A stretch of DNA of 64,000 nt from Amaricoccus macauensis (lineage in GTDB: Bacteria; Pseudomonadota; Alphaproteobacteria; Rhodobacterales; Rhodobacteraceae): NCBI RefSeq assembly GCF_014201905.1, contig NZ_JACHFM010000003.1, positions 434,001 to 498,000 on the forward strand, in the 5' to 3' direction. Position numbers and translations under genes: made by a program. The notes below the pieces were generated by a model that saw only the letters and a list, made by a program, of their open reading frames with translations, was not told the DNA's origin and did not search any database. Positions 26,719-36,345 of the stretch are shown here, piece after piece (the first letter of the stretch is position 1; each line of letters opens with the position of its first letter).

Positions 26719-27405
26719 TCAGAAGGCGCCGCGCCGCTCGAACGGCACCGCGAGGGTCCGCACGAGGATCGCGAGATCACGCCGCAGGCTCGGCATGCGC
26801 GCATAGCCCACATCGAGCTGCACCCGGCGTGCATAGCTCGTGTCGCTGCGCCCCCCCACCTGCCACGGGCCGGTCAGGCCCGGTCGTACCGCGAGGTACC
26901 AGTTGACCTGCGCGCCATAGTGGTCGAGCTCCTCGCCCACCACCGGCCGCGGGCCCACGAGGCTCATGTCGCCCGCGACCACGTTCCAGAGCTGCGGCAG
27001 TTCGTCGAGGCTCGTCCGCCGCAGGAACCGGCCGATCCGCCCGAGGATCCGCGGGTCGTTGCGAAGCTTGCGGACCTCGGCCCATTCCCGCGCCGCGGCG
27101 GGCGAGCTTGCGAGCAGGACCGCGAGACGGGCATCGGCGTCGGGGGCCATGGTCCGCAGCTTCCAGCAGCGGAAGCGGCGTCCGTCGCGGCCGACGCGCT
27201 CATGGCCGTAGAACGGGCTTACCCGGTACCGGAGCCAGATCGCTGCCACGAGAACCGGAACGAGGGGGAAAAGCACGACGAGGGCACCGATGCTGACCGT
27301 CACGTCGATCACACGCTTGAGCGGCTGTCGGACCTTGCGGATCAGCTGGCCGCCGGCAGGTTGAAGGCCGCCCGCCGGCTCCGCGTCGTCAGTAAGCGCA
27401 AACAT
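26719..27405 (-). CDS. Polyprenyl-phosphate sugar-1-phosphate transferase (ExoY/WcaJ family)
   Basis: The 228-residue protein has one N-terminal membrane helix (VTVSIGALVVLFPLVPVLVA) and the bacterial sugar transferase catalytic domain: GHERVGRDGRRFRCWKLRTM, then FLRRTSLDELPQLWNVVAGD, and SLVGPRPVVGEELDHY. These enzymes move a sugar phosphate to undecaprenyl phosphate, the first step of exopolysaccharide assembly. GAGGAG is six bases before the ATG. It heads a two-gene unit with the glycosyltransferase, behind an AT-rich promoter region. Confidence 0.92.
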   Translation of the reverse strand: MFALTDDAEPAGGLQPAGGQLIRKVRQPLKRVIDVTVSIGALVVLFPLVPVLVAAIWLRYRVSPFYGHERVGRDGRRFRCWKLRTMAPDADARLAVLLASSPAAAREWAEVRKLRNDPRILGRIGRFLRRTSLDELPQLWNVVAGDMSLVGPRPVVGEELDHYGAQVNWYLAVRPGLTGPWQVGGRSDTSYARRVQLDVGYARMPSLRRDLAILVRTLAVPFERRGAF

Positions 27406-27482
27406 GTCAACTCTCCTCGAAACTGACGAAACAGCGCGGCAATCTTCTGCCCGGATAGTCTGCGCTATTTGAAGCAACGAGG

Positions 27483-27534
27483 AGGTTAAATCTTGATGAA
27501 TGTCCTCTAAAGGTTAATATTATTAATAGGTTAA
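27483..27534. promoter_or_regulatory. AT-rich control region with repeated AGGTTAA before the polysaccharide genes
   Basis: AGGTTAA occurs at 27483-27489, 27511-27517 and 27528-27534, and between the last two is the palindrome TTAATATTATTAA (27514-27526). The stretch is far more AT-rich than anything nearby. It lies 80-130 bp upstream of the sugar transferase start. The TTAA elements recall CtrA half-sites, but none has the standard seven-base spacing. A dedicated activator or a MucR/H-NS-like silencer is possible. Confidence 0.45.
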
Positions 27535-27553
27535 CAGGCGGATACCTCCCGGG

Positions 27554-28342
27554 TCACCGCGAGATTTCATGCTTCACGAACCAGGTCTCGTTCAGCGCGT
27601 CAAACGTGCCATCGGCCTTCAGCGCGGCGATCGCGGCGTTGACCGGCGCGACCAGCTCGGAGCCCTTGGGGAAGATGAAGCCGAAGTCCTCGGTGCCGAG
27701 GGGTGTCCCGATGATCTTCAGTCGGTCCGGACGGGCCCGAACGTAGCCGTGGCCGGCCGTGGAATCGGTCAGCACCATGTCGACCGCGCCGGACTCGAGC
27801 GAGGTCAGGCTGTCGGCGAAGGTTTCATAGAGCTTGATCCGCGGGTTCGTTTCGTCCCCGTCGAGCATGTCGTAGACGGCCACATAGAACGGCGTCGTGC
27901 CGGGCTGGCTGCCGATGAGGGCCGTGCGGGTGCGGACGAAGCTCATGGCGTCGGTGAAGCGGGTCTCGTCGGCGCGGACCAGCATCACCATCTCGGACCG
28001 CATGTAGGGGTCGGAGAAGTCCACCTTGTCGCGCCGGTCGTCACGAATGGTGATGCCGTCCATGCCCATGTCGAACCGGCCGGCGGAGACGGCGGGGATC
28101 ATGGTTTCCCAGTTCGCCGTCCGGTAGCTCACCTTGATGTTGAGACGCTTCGCGATGGCCGCGACTGCGTCGTACTCCCAGCCGACCGCGTTGCCGGACT
28201 TGTCGATGAACTGGAGTGGAGGGTAGGCGTTCTCGCTTGCCACCACGACCTCCCGGCCGCCGAGATCGGGCAGATCCGCGGCGCTGGCGGGGATCGAGCC
28301 GGCGGAAAGCGTCAGGAGAAGGGCGGCGAGAAATGTACGCAT
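27554..28342 (-). CDS. Periplasmic amino-acid-type solute-binding protein (SBP family 3)
   Basis: The 262-residue product has a clear signal peptide ([17 protein letters not shown], cleavage near residue 21). The mature part follows the SBP_bac_3 pattern: [59 protein letters not shown], and a late VDMVLTD strand. Such proteins capture polar amino acids for ABC importers. No permease or ATPase gene is adjacent, so it is an orphan component, or a sensory binding protein. It is not clearly linked to the polysaccharide genes that follow it. Confidence 0.88.
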   Translation of the reverse strand: MRTFLAALLLTLSAGSIPASAADLPDLGGREVVVASENAYPPLQFIDKSGNAVGWEYDAVAAIAKRLNIKVSYRTANWETMIPAVSAGRFDMGMDGITIRDDRRDKVDFSDPYMRSEMVMLVRADETRFTDAMSFVRTRTALIGSQPGTTPFYVAVYDMLDGDETNPRIKLYETFADSLTSLESGAVDMVLTDSTAGHGYVRARPDRLKIIGTPLGTEDFGFIFPKGSELVAPVNAAIAALKADGTFDALNETWFVKHEISR

Positions 28343-28423
28343 GCAATGGGCCTCGACGTCGGGTTTTCAACTGGCGGCTGAGTGCCAGCGCCACCATGGT
28401 TCAACGGCGGAGGGGCGGCAAGG

Positions 28424-28954
28424 TCAGGGTGTCTCGATCTCCCAACACTCATCGTAGAATGAGCAATAGGTGCCTGTTGCACCGAAGCGGCGGTACTGGG
28501 AGAGTTCCTTTTCGGACAATTCCGCCGGCTGGCCTGGCGCAGGCTCGCTTCGGTAAAGAACAAGCTGGTCCCCCGCGCGGATCACCCATTCGCCCGTTTG
28601 CATATGGCAATGGGTATCGAATGCGTCGGGCGATCGGCCAAGGGTGGCGTTGATCGCGTCGCAAGTCTCCATGCCGGAGAGCGGCATCGGTGTGCCGTCG
28701 ATCGTGAAGGCGAGCGATCGGATGATCGCCGGACCAAGCCCGACGTTGGCGAGCGCCACCTCGACGGTCCCGAGGCGGGAGTCCGCGATGACCGTCCATT
28801 CGAGCCGCGGCTGGACGCTCAGCCGGGCGTGGCGCCGGGTGACGCTCGACTGATAGGCGGCGACGGAGATCGCGCAGAGCGACACGAGAATCGGCAGCCA
28901 GATGCGAAGCACCTCGCCGACGAACCTCCAGCCGGGTCGATCGCGGCCTGGCAC
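28424..28954 (-). CDS. Hypothetical membrane-anchored protein with extracytoplasmic domain
   Basis: A GTG start with GGGAAGGG seven bases upstream gives 176 residues. One membrane helix lies near the N-terminus (VLRIWLPILVSLCAISVAAY), followed by a soluble domain with beta-rich character (VEVALANVGLGPAIIRSLAF) and cysteines in ETCDAI, THCHMQ and YCSFYDECWE. The VALANVGLGPAII pattern resembles that of small anchored proteins in which a beta-sandwich follows one helix, but I recognise no family. It stands alone between the binding protein and efp, with a short gap to each. Confidence 0.6.
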   Translation of the reverse strand: MPGRDRPGWRFVGEVLRIWLPILVSLCAISVAAYQSSVTRRHARLSVQPRLEWTVIADSRLGTVEVALANVGLGPAIIRSLAFTIDGTPMPLSGMETCDAINATLGRSPDAFDTHCHMQTGEWVIRAGDQLVLYRSEPAPGQPAELSEKELSQYRRFGATGTYCSFYDECWEIETP

Positions 28955-29018
28955 CGCTACACCCTTCCCCTGTCGGCGCGAGAGAGCGCACGGCGGCCCG
29001 AAGGCCGCGCGGGCCGGC

Positions 29019-29582
29019 TCAGGCGCGCTCGACGTATTCCATGGTCTCGGTCGAGACCACGACGGCTTCGCCCTCGCCCACGAACGGCGGGATCATGATG
29101 CGCACGCCATTGTCGAGGATCGCCGGCTTGAAGCTGTTCGCCGCCGTCTGACCCTTCACCGCCGGCTCGGTCTCGACGATGGTGCAGGTCACCTTGTCGG
29201 GAAGCTGCGCGTTCAGCGCCTCGTCCTCGTAGTACTCGACGACGATCGTCATGCCGTCCTGCAGGAACGCGCGGCGGTCGCCGAAGATGTCGGCGGCGAT
29301 CGTCACCTGCTCGAACGTCTCGGCGTCCATGAAGTGCAGGAGACCGTCGGACTCGTAGAGGAACTGCTGGTCCTTCTGGTCCAGCCGCACGCGCTCGACC
29401 TTGTCCGCCGACCGGAAGCGCTCGTTGAGCTTGCGGTTGTCCCGGATGTTCTTGAGCTCGACCTGGGCGAAGGCGCCGCCCTTGCCGGGCTTCACGTGGG
29501 CGACCTTGACCGCGACCCAGAGGCCACCGTCGTGCTCGAGGATGTTGCCGGGACGGATTTCGTTGCCGTTGATCTTGGCCAT
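29019..29582 (-). CDS. efp: Elongation factor P
   Basis: The 187-residue protein has three beta-barrel domains as in EF-P, which rescues ribosomes stalled on proline runs. The start [20 protein letters not shown] and the loop [20 protein letters not shown] are typical; Lys34 at the loop tip is the position modified in many bacteria. [20 protein letters not shown] is the C-terminal signature. No modification enzyme gene (epmA or earP) lies nearby. The window contains several proline-rich proteins (MacA-like, TonB-like) that would depend on EF-P. Confidence 0.97.
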   Translation of the reverse strand: MAKINGNEIRPGNILEHDGGLWVAVKVAHVKPGKGGAFAQVELKNIRDNRKLNERFRSADKVERVRLDQKDQQFLYESDGLLHFMDAETFEQVTIAADIFGDRRAFLQDGMTIVVEYYEDEALNAQLPDKVTCTIVETEPAVKGQTAANSFKPAILDNGVRIMIPPFVGEGEAVVVSTETMEYVERA

Positions 29583-29683
29583 CGGGAGGGGTTTCCGTGT
29601 GTGCAGGATTGCCGGTGCTATAGGGGTGCGAAGCGACGCTGGCAAGCGTGGCGCCGCGCGGCCTCCGGTAACCGGATCGGAAG

Positions 29684-31357
29684 TCAGGAAGCGGAGGCGC
29701 GCGGCGCGGGCGTCGAGAGTTCCGGCGGATCGGCGGCCGGAGCGCCCATGGCGTAGCCCTGGGCGTGGGTGAAGCCGGCGCGGCGCACGAGAGCCAGGTG
29801 CTCGTCGCGCTCGACGCCTTCGGCCGTGACCGCGATGCCCTGGGCGCGGGCAAGCGAGATGATCGCGCGGATAAGCTCGGCAGTCGCGGGGTTCGCCAGA
29901 TCCTGCACGAACGTCTTGTCGAGCTTGATCCGGTGGTGCGGCAGGCGCGCGAGGTAGGCGAGTGCGCTGTAGCCCGTGCCAAAATCGTCAAGCGCGATGC
30001 GGATGCCGCGGGTGATGAGCGCGTGAAGCTGCGCCGTGGTTTCGGGGTTGTCGCGCATGAGCACGGTCTCGGTGATCTCGAGCTCGAGCCGCTCGGCCGG
30101 GAAGCCGGTGTCGGCGAGGGCGCTGTCCACCTCGGCGAGAAAACCGCTCTGCTGAAACTGGAGTGGCGAGATGTTGACCGAGAGCGTGGTTGAGGCGGGC
30201 CACTCGGACGCGCGGCGCAGCGCGGTCCGCAGCGCCCAGCGACCGAGCGGCAGGATGAGGCCGGTCGCCTCCGCCATGGGGATGAATGACAGGGGCTGCA
30301 GTTCGCCCCGGGTGGGGTGGCGCCAGCGGATCAGCGCCTCGGCGCCACTGACGACACCCTCGGCGAGGTCGACGTAGGGCTGGTAGACCAGGTAGAGTTC
30401 GCCCCGTTGCGCGGCGTGAGCGAGATCAAGTTCGAGCCGGCTCTTGTCGAGTGACAGGGCGGCTTCGGTGGGTTCGTGCACGGCGCAGCGGTCGAGGCCG
30501 CCGGCCTTGGCGCGGCGCAGCGCGCTCTCGGCCTGGCCGAGCAGGGCCGCGGCACCGCGGGGGCCGTTCGTGCTGGTGACCATGCCGATGCAGGCCTGAA
30601 TCGCGAGCGTGCGTCCCCGCAGCACCAGTGGTTCGGAAACGGCCGCGAGGAGGGAATTCGCGAGCGGTTCGAGTTCGGCCGCAACACGCCGGGCGATGAC
30701 TGCGAAGCGATCGCCCTCCAGGCGAACGAGTTTGTCCGCCGGGCCGATCACCCGCTGGAGCCGGGCGCCGGTGACGGCGAGGACAGCGTCGCCAGCGGTG
30801 GAGCCGAGCGCGTTGTTGACCGACCGGAAGCGGTCGATGTCGAGGATCATCACCGTGGGGGCGGGGCCGGTGGCCGACGCGCGAAGCGCGGCATCGACCA
30901 GCCGATGCGTCTGGACGCGGGAGCGCACCGGACCGCGGGTCTCGTCTGGGTGCCAGGGTTCGGGCTCGGGCTCGGATTCGGGCACCAGGGCGCCGGCGAG
31001 AGTGGCCGCGTCCATGAGGCGGCGGCCGAGCTGCGGCCCGAGGCGGCGGCGGCGAACGTCGGCGACCAGCAGGAAACCCGCCGTCTCCCTCGGCGAGCGC
31101 AGTATCGGCGTGACCGCGGCGAATCCACAGGAGAGGCCGAAGGCCGACGGGTCGACCTGGGCCGGAGATGACGACGGCGACGGCATTGGCGGGGCGTTGG
31201 GCGGATCGGTGACGAAGAGCGCCCGCAGGGCGGGAGTCGTGGCGAGAAGATCCGTCCCGGTGCACCCCGTGAGGTATATGCCGGCCGCGCCGAGGCCCGC
31301 ATGCGAAAGAAAGCGGAAAGGCGCATCCGCAAACGGAATAGGATCGTGAATTGTCAT
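29684..31357 (-). CDS. EAL-domain c-di-GMP phosphodiesterase with degenerate GGDEF
   Basis: The 557-residue protein has an N-terminal sensory-like region (about 1-150), a GGDEF domain (about 155-300) and an EAL domain (about 310-550). The cyclase signature is degraded: the site reads RLEGDRFAV instead of GG[DE]EF, so no synthesis is expected. The phosphodiesterase site looks intact: [46 protein letters not shown] and EGVE. It should hydrolyse c-di-GMP, with the GGDEF part possibly binding GTP. No transmembrane segment is evident. The start [13 protein letters not shown] was preferred over an upstream ATG. Monocistronic. Confidence 0.9.
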   Translation of the reverse strand: MTIHDPIPFADAPFRFLSHAGLGAAGIYLTGCTGTDLLATTPALRALFVTDPPNAPPMPSPSSSPAQVDPSAFGLSCGFAAVTPILRSPRETAGFLLVADVRRRRLGPQLGRRLMDAATLAGALVPESEPEPEPWHPDETRGPVRSRVQTHRLVDAALRASATGPAPTVMILDIDRFRSVNNALGSTAGDAVLAVTGARLQRVIGPADKLVRLEGDRFAVIARRVAAELEPLANSLLAAVSEPLVLRGRTLAIQACIGMVTSTNGPRGAAALLGQAESALRRAKAGGLDRCAVHEPTEAALSLDKSRLELDLAHAAQRGELYLVYQPYVDLAEGVVSGAEALIRWRHPTRGELQPLSFIPMAEATGLILPLGRWALRTALRRASEWPASTTLSVNISPLQFQQSGFLAEVDSALADTGFPAERLELEITETVLMRDNPETTAQLHALITRGIRIALDDFGTGYSALAYLARLPHHRIKLDKTFVQDLANPATAELIRAIISLARAQGIAVTAEGVERDEHLALVRRAGFTHAQGYAMGAPAADPPELSTPAPRASAS

Positions 31358-31489
31358 CGCGGCCTGGGGCTTCCGGATGGCTGTGCTTGCTATCCGACTA
31401 CAACCTATGGGAGCAGCGGACAAGCGCAACTTGCAGTGCCGTCAACGCCAAGTTGAAGGTTGTTGGCGGGCCTTCAGCCGCAGGCCGTC

Positions 31490-32875
31490 TCAGGTGGCGA
31501 GGCTGCCCCAGAGATCGTAGGCGTCACTCTCCTCGACGGTGACCGAAACGATGTCGCCGGGACGGAGGCGCTCGAATCCCTCGTCAATGTAGAGATGGCC
31601 GTCGATTTCCGGCGCGTCGCCCTTCGTCCGGCAGGTCGCGGCCTCGCTGTCGACCTCGTCGACGATGACGTCGATGCGGGAACCGACGCGCGCGGCGAGC
31701 TTCTCCTCGCTGATCGCCGCGGCGGTTTCCATGAAGCGCTGCCAGCGCTCTTCCTTCACCGCCTCGGGAACCTGATCGGGCAGGTCGTTCGCCCGGGCGC
31801 CGGGGACATTCTCGAAACGGAAGCAGCCGACCCGGTCGAGTCGTGCCTCGCCGAGCCAGTCGAGCAGGTGCTCAAACTCGGCATCGGTCTCGCCGGGATA
31901 GCCGACGATGAAGGTCGAGCGCAGGGTGAGATCAGGACAGTCGGCGCGCCAGCGGGCGATCTCGTCGAGGGTCTTCGCGCTTGCCGCCGGGCGGGCCATG
32001 CGGCGCAGGACGTCCGGGTGCGAGTGCTGGAACGGGATGTCGAGGTACGGGAGCACCAGCCCTTCGACCATCAGCGGGATGAGATCGCGGACGTGCGGAT
32101 ACGGGTAGACATAGTGCAGCCGCACCCAGGCCCCGAACTGGCCGAGCTCGCGGGAGAGATCGGTCAGGTGCGTCCGAACCTCGCGGTCTTGCCACGGATG
32201 GCTGTCGTGGCGCCGGTCGACGCCGTAGGCCGAGGTGTCCTGACTGATGACGAGAAGCTCACGCACACCGGCGGCGACGAGCTTCTCCGCCTCGCGCAGC
32301 ACCGCATGGACCGGGCGCGAGACGAGCCGGCCGCGCATGTCGGGGATGATGCAGAACTTGCACTTGTGGTTACAGCCCTCGGAGATCTTGAGGTAGCTGT
32401 AGTGGCGGGGCGTGAGGTGGACAGCGCCCGCCGGCAGCAGATCGACGAACGGATCCGGCGAAGGCGGGACGGCTGCGTGGACCGCGTCGAGTACCGCCTC
32501 GTACTGGTGCGGGCCGGTGACGGCGAGGACGGTCGGGTGTGCGCCGCGGATCAGTGCTTCCTCCGCGCCGAGGCAGCCGGTGACGATGACGCGCCCGTTG
32601 CCGGCAAGCGCCTCGCCGATCGCCTCGAGGCTTTCGACGCGCGCCGAGTCGAGAAAGCCGCAGGTGTTGACGATGACCGCGTCTGCGCCGGCGTAGTCGG
32701 GCGAGATCGCGTAGCCCTCGGCGCGCAGGCGCGTGAGGATGCGCTCGCTGTCCACCAGTGCCTTGGGGCAGCCGAGGCTCACCATGCCAACGCGCGGCTG
32801 GCCGGGGCGGGCGGTCGCGTCGATCCGGGGTGCTGGAGCGCGGTCGGGGCGCAGGTCTGGCGGGTTGAGGCTCAT
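31490..32875 (-). CDS. rimO: RimO, ribosomal protein S12 methylthiotransferase
   Basis: The 461-residue radical SAM enzyme adds a methylthio group to an aspartate of ribosomal protein S12. The N-terminal methylthiotransferase domain opens with [20 protein letters not shown] and has [13 protein letters not shown] and TGCLGAEE (three cluster cysteines). The radical SAM cluster motif is [20 protein letters not shown] (C-x3-C-x2-C). A C-terminal TRAM domain ends the protein. The CPKALVDSE pattern separates RimO from MiaB. A single gene with its own start behind GGACGG. Confidence 0.95.
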   Translation of the reverse strand: MSLNPPDLRPDRAPAPRIDATARPGQPRVGMVSLGCPKALVDSERILTRLRAEGYAISPDYAGADAVIVNTCGFLDSARVESLEAIGEALAGNGRVIVTGCLGAEEALIRGAHPTVLAVTGPHQYEAVLDAVHAAVPPSPDPFVDLLPAGAVHLTPRHYSYLKISEGCNHKCKFCIIPDMRGRLVSRPVHAVLREAEKLVAAGVRELLVISQDTSAYGVDRRHDSHPWQDREVRTHLTDLSRELGQFGAWVRLHYVYPYPHVRDLIPLMVEGLVLPYLDIPFQHSHPDVLRRMARPAASAKTLDEIARWRADCPDLTLRSTFIVGYPGETDAEFEHLLDWLGEARLDRVGCFRFENVPGARANDLPDQVPEAVKEERWQRFMETAAAISEEKLAARVGSRIDVIVDEVDSEAATCRTKGDAPEIDGHLYIDEGFERLRPGDIVSVTVEESDAYDLWGSLAT

Positions 32876-32976
32876 GGCGGGCCGTCCTACACGCGGCGGC
32901 CGTTTCGGGCAAGCGGCAGCGTTGCCCCGGCGAGTGCAATCCGCCTCGCGATCGGGCGCCCATCGTGCGGGACGTG

Positions 32977-33006
32977 AGGGACGGCAGCGCCGGAACCGCT
33001 GCCCTC
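32977..33006 (-). terminator. Stem-loop downstream of cytochrome c gene
   Basis: GGCAGCG (32983-32989) pairs with CGCTGCC (32997-33003), flanked by a partial GAGGG/CTC extension, about 130 bp past the cytochrome stop and before the rimO start. No T-run. The rest of the 257-bp gap holds nothing recognisable. Confidence 0.35.
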
Positions 33007-33132
33007 GACGAGCGAGATCCCGTGACTCCCGAGAGCGCTCGATCTCCGGCTCTCTTCGCCGCCAGCAGCAGGTCCGGCGACGGAGCCCGTGGCTGGAGGC
33101 CCGTCGGGGGGACGGACCTCAGTGCGGAAGCG

Positions 33133-33522
33133 TTACGAGCAGCACTTCGACTCGATGTAGGCGATGACCGCCTTGCGATCGTCCTCTTTCTTCAGGCCCG
33201 GGAACGCCATCTTGTTCCCCGGGATGTCGGACTTCGGATCGGCGAGGTAGGCGTCGAGCGTCTCGGCGTTCCACACGAGGCCACCTTCACCAGCCTTGGT
33301 CATGGCGGGCGAATACTTGAAGCCCTCTTCGCCGCCGGCGGTCCGGCCGAAGATTTCGTTCAGCGACGGGCCGACGCGATCCTTGGCACCTTCGCCGACG
33401 GCATGGCAGGCGGCGCACTTCTTGAAGACTTTCTCGCCGGCGGCGACGAGATCATCCTGAGCCATTGCCGGCATGGTGCTAAGGCCGGCGAAGGCGATGG
33501 CGAGCAGGGTCCGGTTTAGCAT
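33133..33522 (-). CDS. Class I cytochrome c (c2/c550 type), periplasmic
   Basis: The 129-residue product has a signal peptide (LLAIAFAGLSTMPAMA, cleavage about residue 21) and a single heme site KKCAACH (Cys36, Cys39, His40). The second heme ligand would be Met105 in PGNKMAFPGL, as in mitochondrial-type cytochrome c2. GPSLNEIFGRTAG is the usual helix. It carries electrons between the bc1 complex and an oxidase or a photosynthetic or denitrifying partner. GGAAGG is seven bases before the ATG. The C-terminus KCCS has two extra cysteines, uncommon in this family. Divergent from the barrel genes. Confidence 0.93.
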   Translation of the reverse strand: MLNRTLLAIAFAGLSTMPAMAQDDLVAAGEKVFKKCAACHAVGEGAKDRVGPSLNEIFGRTAGGEEGFKYSPAMTKAGEGGLVWNAETLDAYLADPKSDIPGNKMAFPGLKKEDDRKAVIAYIESKCCS

Positions 33523-33660
33523 TTTCGGGCCTTCCTTGGCTGGCGTTCCCTCCGTCCGGCGGGTGCCGGACTTATCGGCGAACCATAGTGTTTCTGGTTG
33601 GTTCACCACAACCGCGTCATGATGGGCATTTGGTCGCATGTCCAGCCCCCGCGCGCCCTT

Positions 33661-33682
33661 TAAGTGTGAAGTACCGCACTTA
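33661..33682. promoter_or_regulatory. TAAGTG-N10-CACTTA palindrome between cytochrome c and barrel genes
   Basis: Arms at 33661-33666 and 33677-33682 are perfect complements. The site is 139 bp upstream of the cytochrome start and about 134 bp before the first barrel gene, within a 293-bp divergent region, so it could serve either gene. Regulator unknown. Confidence 0.3.
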
Positions 33683-33815
33683 GTGTCGTGGAGGTTGGAA
33701 ACAGGTCCTGGAGCTCGCCGGCGGATCACAAACCGTCGATCCAGGGTGGCGATGCCTTTCGTCCGTCGAGGATCACCCTAGGTGGCCACCAGTCACTGAT
33801 TGAGGGGGTATCGTG

Positions 33816-34451
33816 ATGTCACGAGCAACAATCATCATCGGCGCAGCCGCCACCGCGGCAATGCTTGCGGGGGCGGGCGCGGCGAGCGCCCAAGGGTACT
33901 ATCTGAAGGGCTTCGGCGGCTGGACCATCCCGCAGAACAACGATTTCACGCTGGATGACCGCAACCTTGGAACGGGAAGCAGCAGTGGCCTCGACTACGA
34001 CAGCGGCTACATCCTCGGCGCGGCCGCCGGGTACGAGGTCAACCCGCATGTCGCGCTGGAGCTCGAGTATGCTTATCGGAACTCGGACGCGACGCTGAAG
34101 GGCACGGGTGGGGCGGACGGCACGCTGAAATCGAACGCGTTCATGGCCAACGCCATCTACACTTTCAACGGCATCGGACCGAACGGGGCGTTCCGGCCCT
34201 ACGTCGGCGCGGGCCTCGGTGCGGCTGACCAGAAGTACAATCCCGGAGATTTCGGCAGCCTCGATGGCGACTACAACTTCGCCTATCAGGTCATCACTGG
34301 CGTGGCCTACGACGTGGCTCCGAACTGGACGTTGAACGGCGAGGTCCGGTATTTCGGCGTCACCGACCAGACGCTGGAAAACAGCGACTACGGCGTCAAG
34401 AACTCCTATGGTACCTTCGACGCCATCGTTGGCGCGACCTACCACTTCTGA
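33816..34451 (+). CDS. Outer-membrane beta-barrel protein, paralog 1
   Basis: The 211-residue protein has a signal peptide ending near AGAGAASA and a small barrel resembling the OmpA/OmpW-like OMP_b-brl family. Alternating strands run through GLDYDSGYILGAAAGYEV, VALELEYAYRNSD, FRPYVGAGLGAADQKY and LNGEVRYFGVT, and the last residue is Phe (GATYHF), the usual BAM insertion signal. GAGGGGG precedes the start; an in-frame GTG sits directly before the ATG. Function is probably structural or porin-like. A close paralog follows within 170 bp. Confidence 0.88.
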   Translation: MSRATIIIGAAATAAMLAGAGAASAQGYYLKGFGGWTIPQNNDFTLDDRNLGTGSSSGLDYDSGYILGAAAGYEVNPHVALELEYAYRNSDATLKGTGGADGTLKSNAFMANAIYTFNGIGPNGAFRPYVGAGLGAADQKYNPGDFGSLDGDYNFAYQVITGVAYDVAPNWTLNGEVRYFGVTDQTLENSDYGVKNSYGTFDAIVGATYHF

Positions 34452-34617
34452 GCCGGGAACGGGTGCCGGCGCCGCACTCCGGTGTCGCCGGCACCTCGCC
34501 TGCGTGGCGCGAAGGACGCAGGTCGCCGCAAACTTCCCCGCTGGGCGCGCGTGTCGCATCGGCATGCGACCGGACGGACGTAGGATGGCCGGGTCAATGA
34601 CACCCGGGAGGTCCGTC

Positions 34618-35265
34618 ATGTCGTCCACGATCCGCACAACCGCCGGCCTCGCCGTCGCCATTCTCCTCGCCGGGACCGGCTGGGCCGCGGCTCAGGGGCT
34701 CGGAACGAGCCGCGCCTACGTCAAGGTATTCGGCGGCGTCACCCTCCCGAAGGATGACAATTTCACCCTCGCGATCGAGGACGAGGATCCGGCCGCGAGC
34801 GGGCTCGACTACGATGCTGGCTACGTCATGGGCATCGCGGGCGGCTACAGCATCACTCCGAACGTGGCGTTGGAACTCGAGTACAGTTACCGTGCCAGCG
34901 ACGTCGAGCTCGACAGCGACGGGGGCCTTTCCGGTCAGATGAAGTCGAACGCCTATATGGCCAACGCGATCTACAGCTTCGATGCTGTCGATCAGGCCGG
35001 AGCGGTGAGGCCCTTCCTCGGAATCGGGCTCGGCGCCGCCGATCTCACCTACGAGCCCGACGGGATTCCCCGGCTCGGCGGTGATTACAGGTTCGCCTAC
35101 CAGGCGATCGCCGGCATCGGCTACCAGATGAACGAGAGCTGGACGATCTCGGGCGAGGTCCGTTACCTCGGCGTGAGCGAGAACGAGGTATCGAACTCAT
35201 TGGCGAACTTCGACACCACCTACCAGAGCTTCGACGCGTTGGTCGGCGCCACCTATCGCTTCTGA
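34618..35265 (+). CDS. Outer-membrane beta-barrel protein, paralog 2
   Basis: The 215-residue protein has signal peptide MSSTIRTTAGLAVAILLAGT and matures near AAAQG. It is clearly a sister of the preceding barrel: shared segments include SGLDYDAGY, VALELEYSYR, KSNAYMANAIYSF, GLGAADLTY and GATYRF at the end, so roughly half of the residues agree by eye. GGGAGG is six bases before the ATG. The two differ mainly in loops (ALAIEDEDPAAS here), as expected for surface-exposed parts after duplication. Confidence 0.88.
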   Translation: MSSTIRTTAGLAVAILLAGTGWAAAQGLGTSRAYVKVFGGVTLPKDDNFTLAIEDEDPAASGLDYDAGYVMGIAGGYSITPNVALELEYSYRASDVELDSDGGLSGQMKSNAYMANAIYSFDAVDQAGAVRPFLGIGLGAADLTYEPDGIPRLGGDYRFAYQAIAGIGYQMNESWTISGEVRYLGVSENEVSNSLANFDTTYQSFDALVGATYRF

Positions 35266-35337
35266 GCCCGCCGCCGGCTCTTGAGGGCGGCGCAGGCATC
35301 GCTAATGATCGGGGCCGCCGAAGAGGAGGCGCGCCCC

Positions 35338-36342
35338 ATGACAGCCGAACACGATCAGATCCCCGAGGCCGCGCTCGCCTGGGCCGAGGCGGGCAAGGGC
35401 GTGGCCCTTGCCACGGTTGTCGAGACCTGGGGCTCCGCGCCGCGCCCGCGCGGCTCGCAGCTCGCGATCTCGAGCGAGGCGGAGATGGCGGGCTCGGTTT
35501 CGGGCGGCTGCGTCGAGGGGGCAGTGGTCGCCGAGGCGCTCGACGCGCTCGCCGACGGCAAGCCGAGGATGCTCGACTACGGGGTGAGCGATGACGCGGC
35601 TTTCGCCGTGGGGCTCGCCTGTGGCGGGCGGATCCGGGTGATGGTGGAGCCGGTCGGTGTCGGGCAGGGACCAGACCGCGCGCTTCTCTCCGAGCTCGTC
35701 GCCACCCGCGCCGCACGGCAGCCGGTGGTCTATGCGGTGCGTCCGGGCGATTGGGCGCGGCGGCTCGTGTCCGGCCCCGATGATCCGCTCTGGCCTGAGG
35801 CCGAGGCGGCGCTCTTTGCCGATCGCGCGGATTTCGCCGGCGACTGGTTCCTCGGCACCCACAACCCGCCGCTAAGGATGGCGGTCGTCGGCGCGGTCCA
35901 CATCGCGCAGGCGCTGGTGCCCATGGCCGAGGTCGCCGGCTACGACGTGACGGTGATCGATCCGCGCGACGCCTTCGCCAGCGAGGCGCGCTTTCCCGGG
36001 ACGCCGCTGAGCCACGAGTGGCCGGACGAGGCCCTCGCGGAGGTCGGCCTCGACTCGCGCGTGGCCGTCGTGACGCTCACCCATGATCCGAAGCTCGACG
36101 ATCCGGCGATCGAGGCCGCGCTTGCCGCGCCGGTCTTCTACCTCGGGTGCCTCGGCTCCTCGCGCACCCATGCGAAGCGGGTGGAGCGGCTGCGGGCGAA
36201 GGGATTCGCCGACGCTCAGATCGCCCGAATCCACGCGCCGATCGGCGCCGACATCGGGGCGAAGTCTCCGGCGGAAATCGCCATCTCGATCCTCGCCCAG
36301 GTGACCGAGCGATTGCGGCGCCCCGAGACGCGGCGGCGCTGA
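35338..36342 (+). CDS. XdhC/CoxI-family molybdenum cofactor insertion protein
   Basis: The 334-residue protein carries the N-terminal XdhC motif (TVVETWGSAPRPRGSQLAI, SGGCVEGAVV) and a Rossmann C-terminal half with MAVVGAVHIAQALVPMAEVA and LTHDPKLDDPAI, then YLGCLGSSRTHAKRVERLR. XdhC proteins bind and sulfurate molybdopterin for xanthine dehydrogenase- or CO dehydrogenase-type enzymes. GAGGAGG precedes the ATG. It is followed 3 bp later by a molybdopterin-binding/MobA-like gene, so the pair is a maturation operon. No catalytic subunits are in the window. Confidence 0.9.
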   Translation: MTAEHDQIPEAALAWAEAGKGVALATVVETWGSAPRPRGSQLAISSEAEMAGSVSGGCVEGAVVAEALDALADGKPRMLDYGVSDDAAFAVGLACGGRIRVMVEPVGVGQGPDRALLSELVATRAARQPVVYAVRPGDWARRLVSGPDDPLWPEAEAALFADRADFAGDWFLGTHNPPLRMAVVGAVHIAQALVPMAEVAGYDVTVIDPRDAFASEARFPGTPLSHEWPDEALAEVGLDSRVAVVTLTHDPKLDDPAIEAALAAPVFYLGCLGSSRTHAKRVERLRAKGFADAQIARIHAPIGADIGAKSPAEIAISILAQVTERLRRPETRRR

Positions 36343-36345
36343 GCC

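Noticed and set aside
27483-27534. Canonical CtrA box (TTAA-N7-TTAA)
   Set aside because: TTAA elements exist, but the spacings seen (for example 5, 4 and 13) do not match the consensus.
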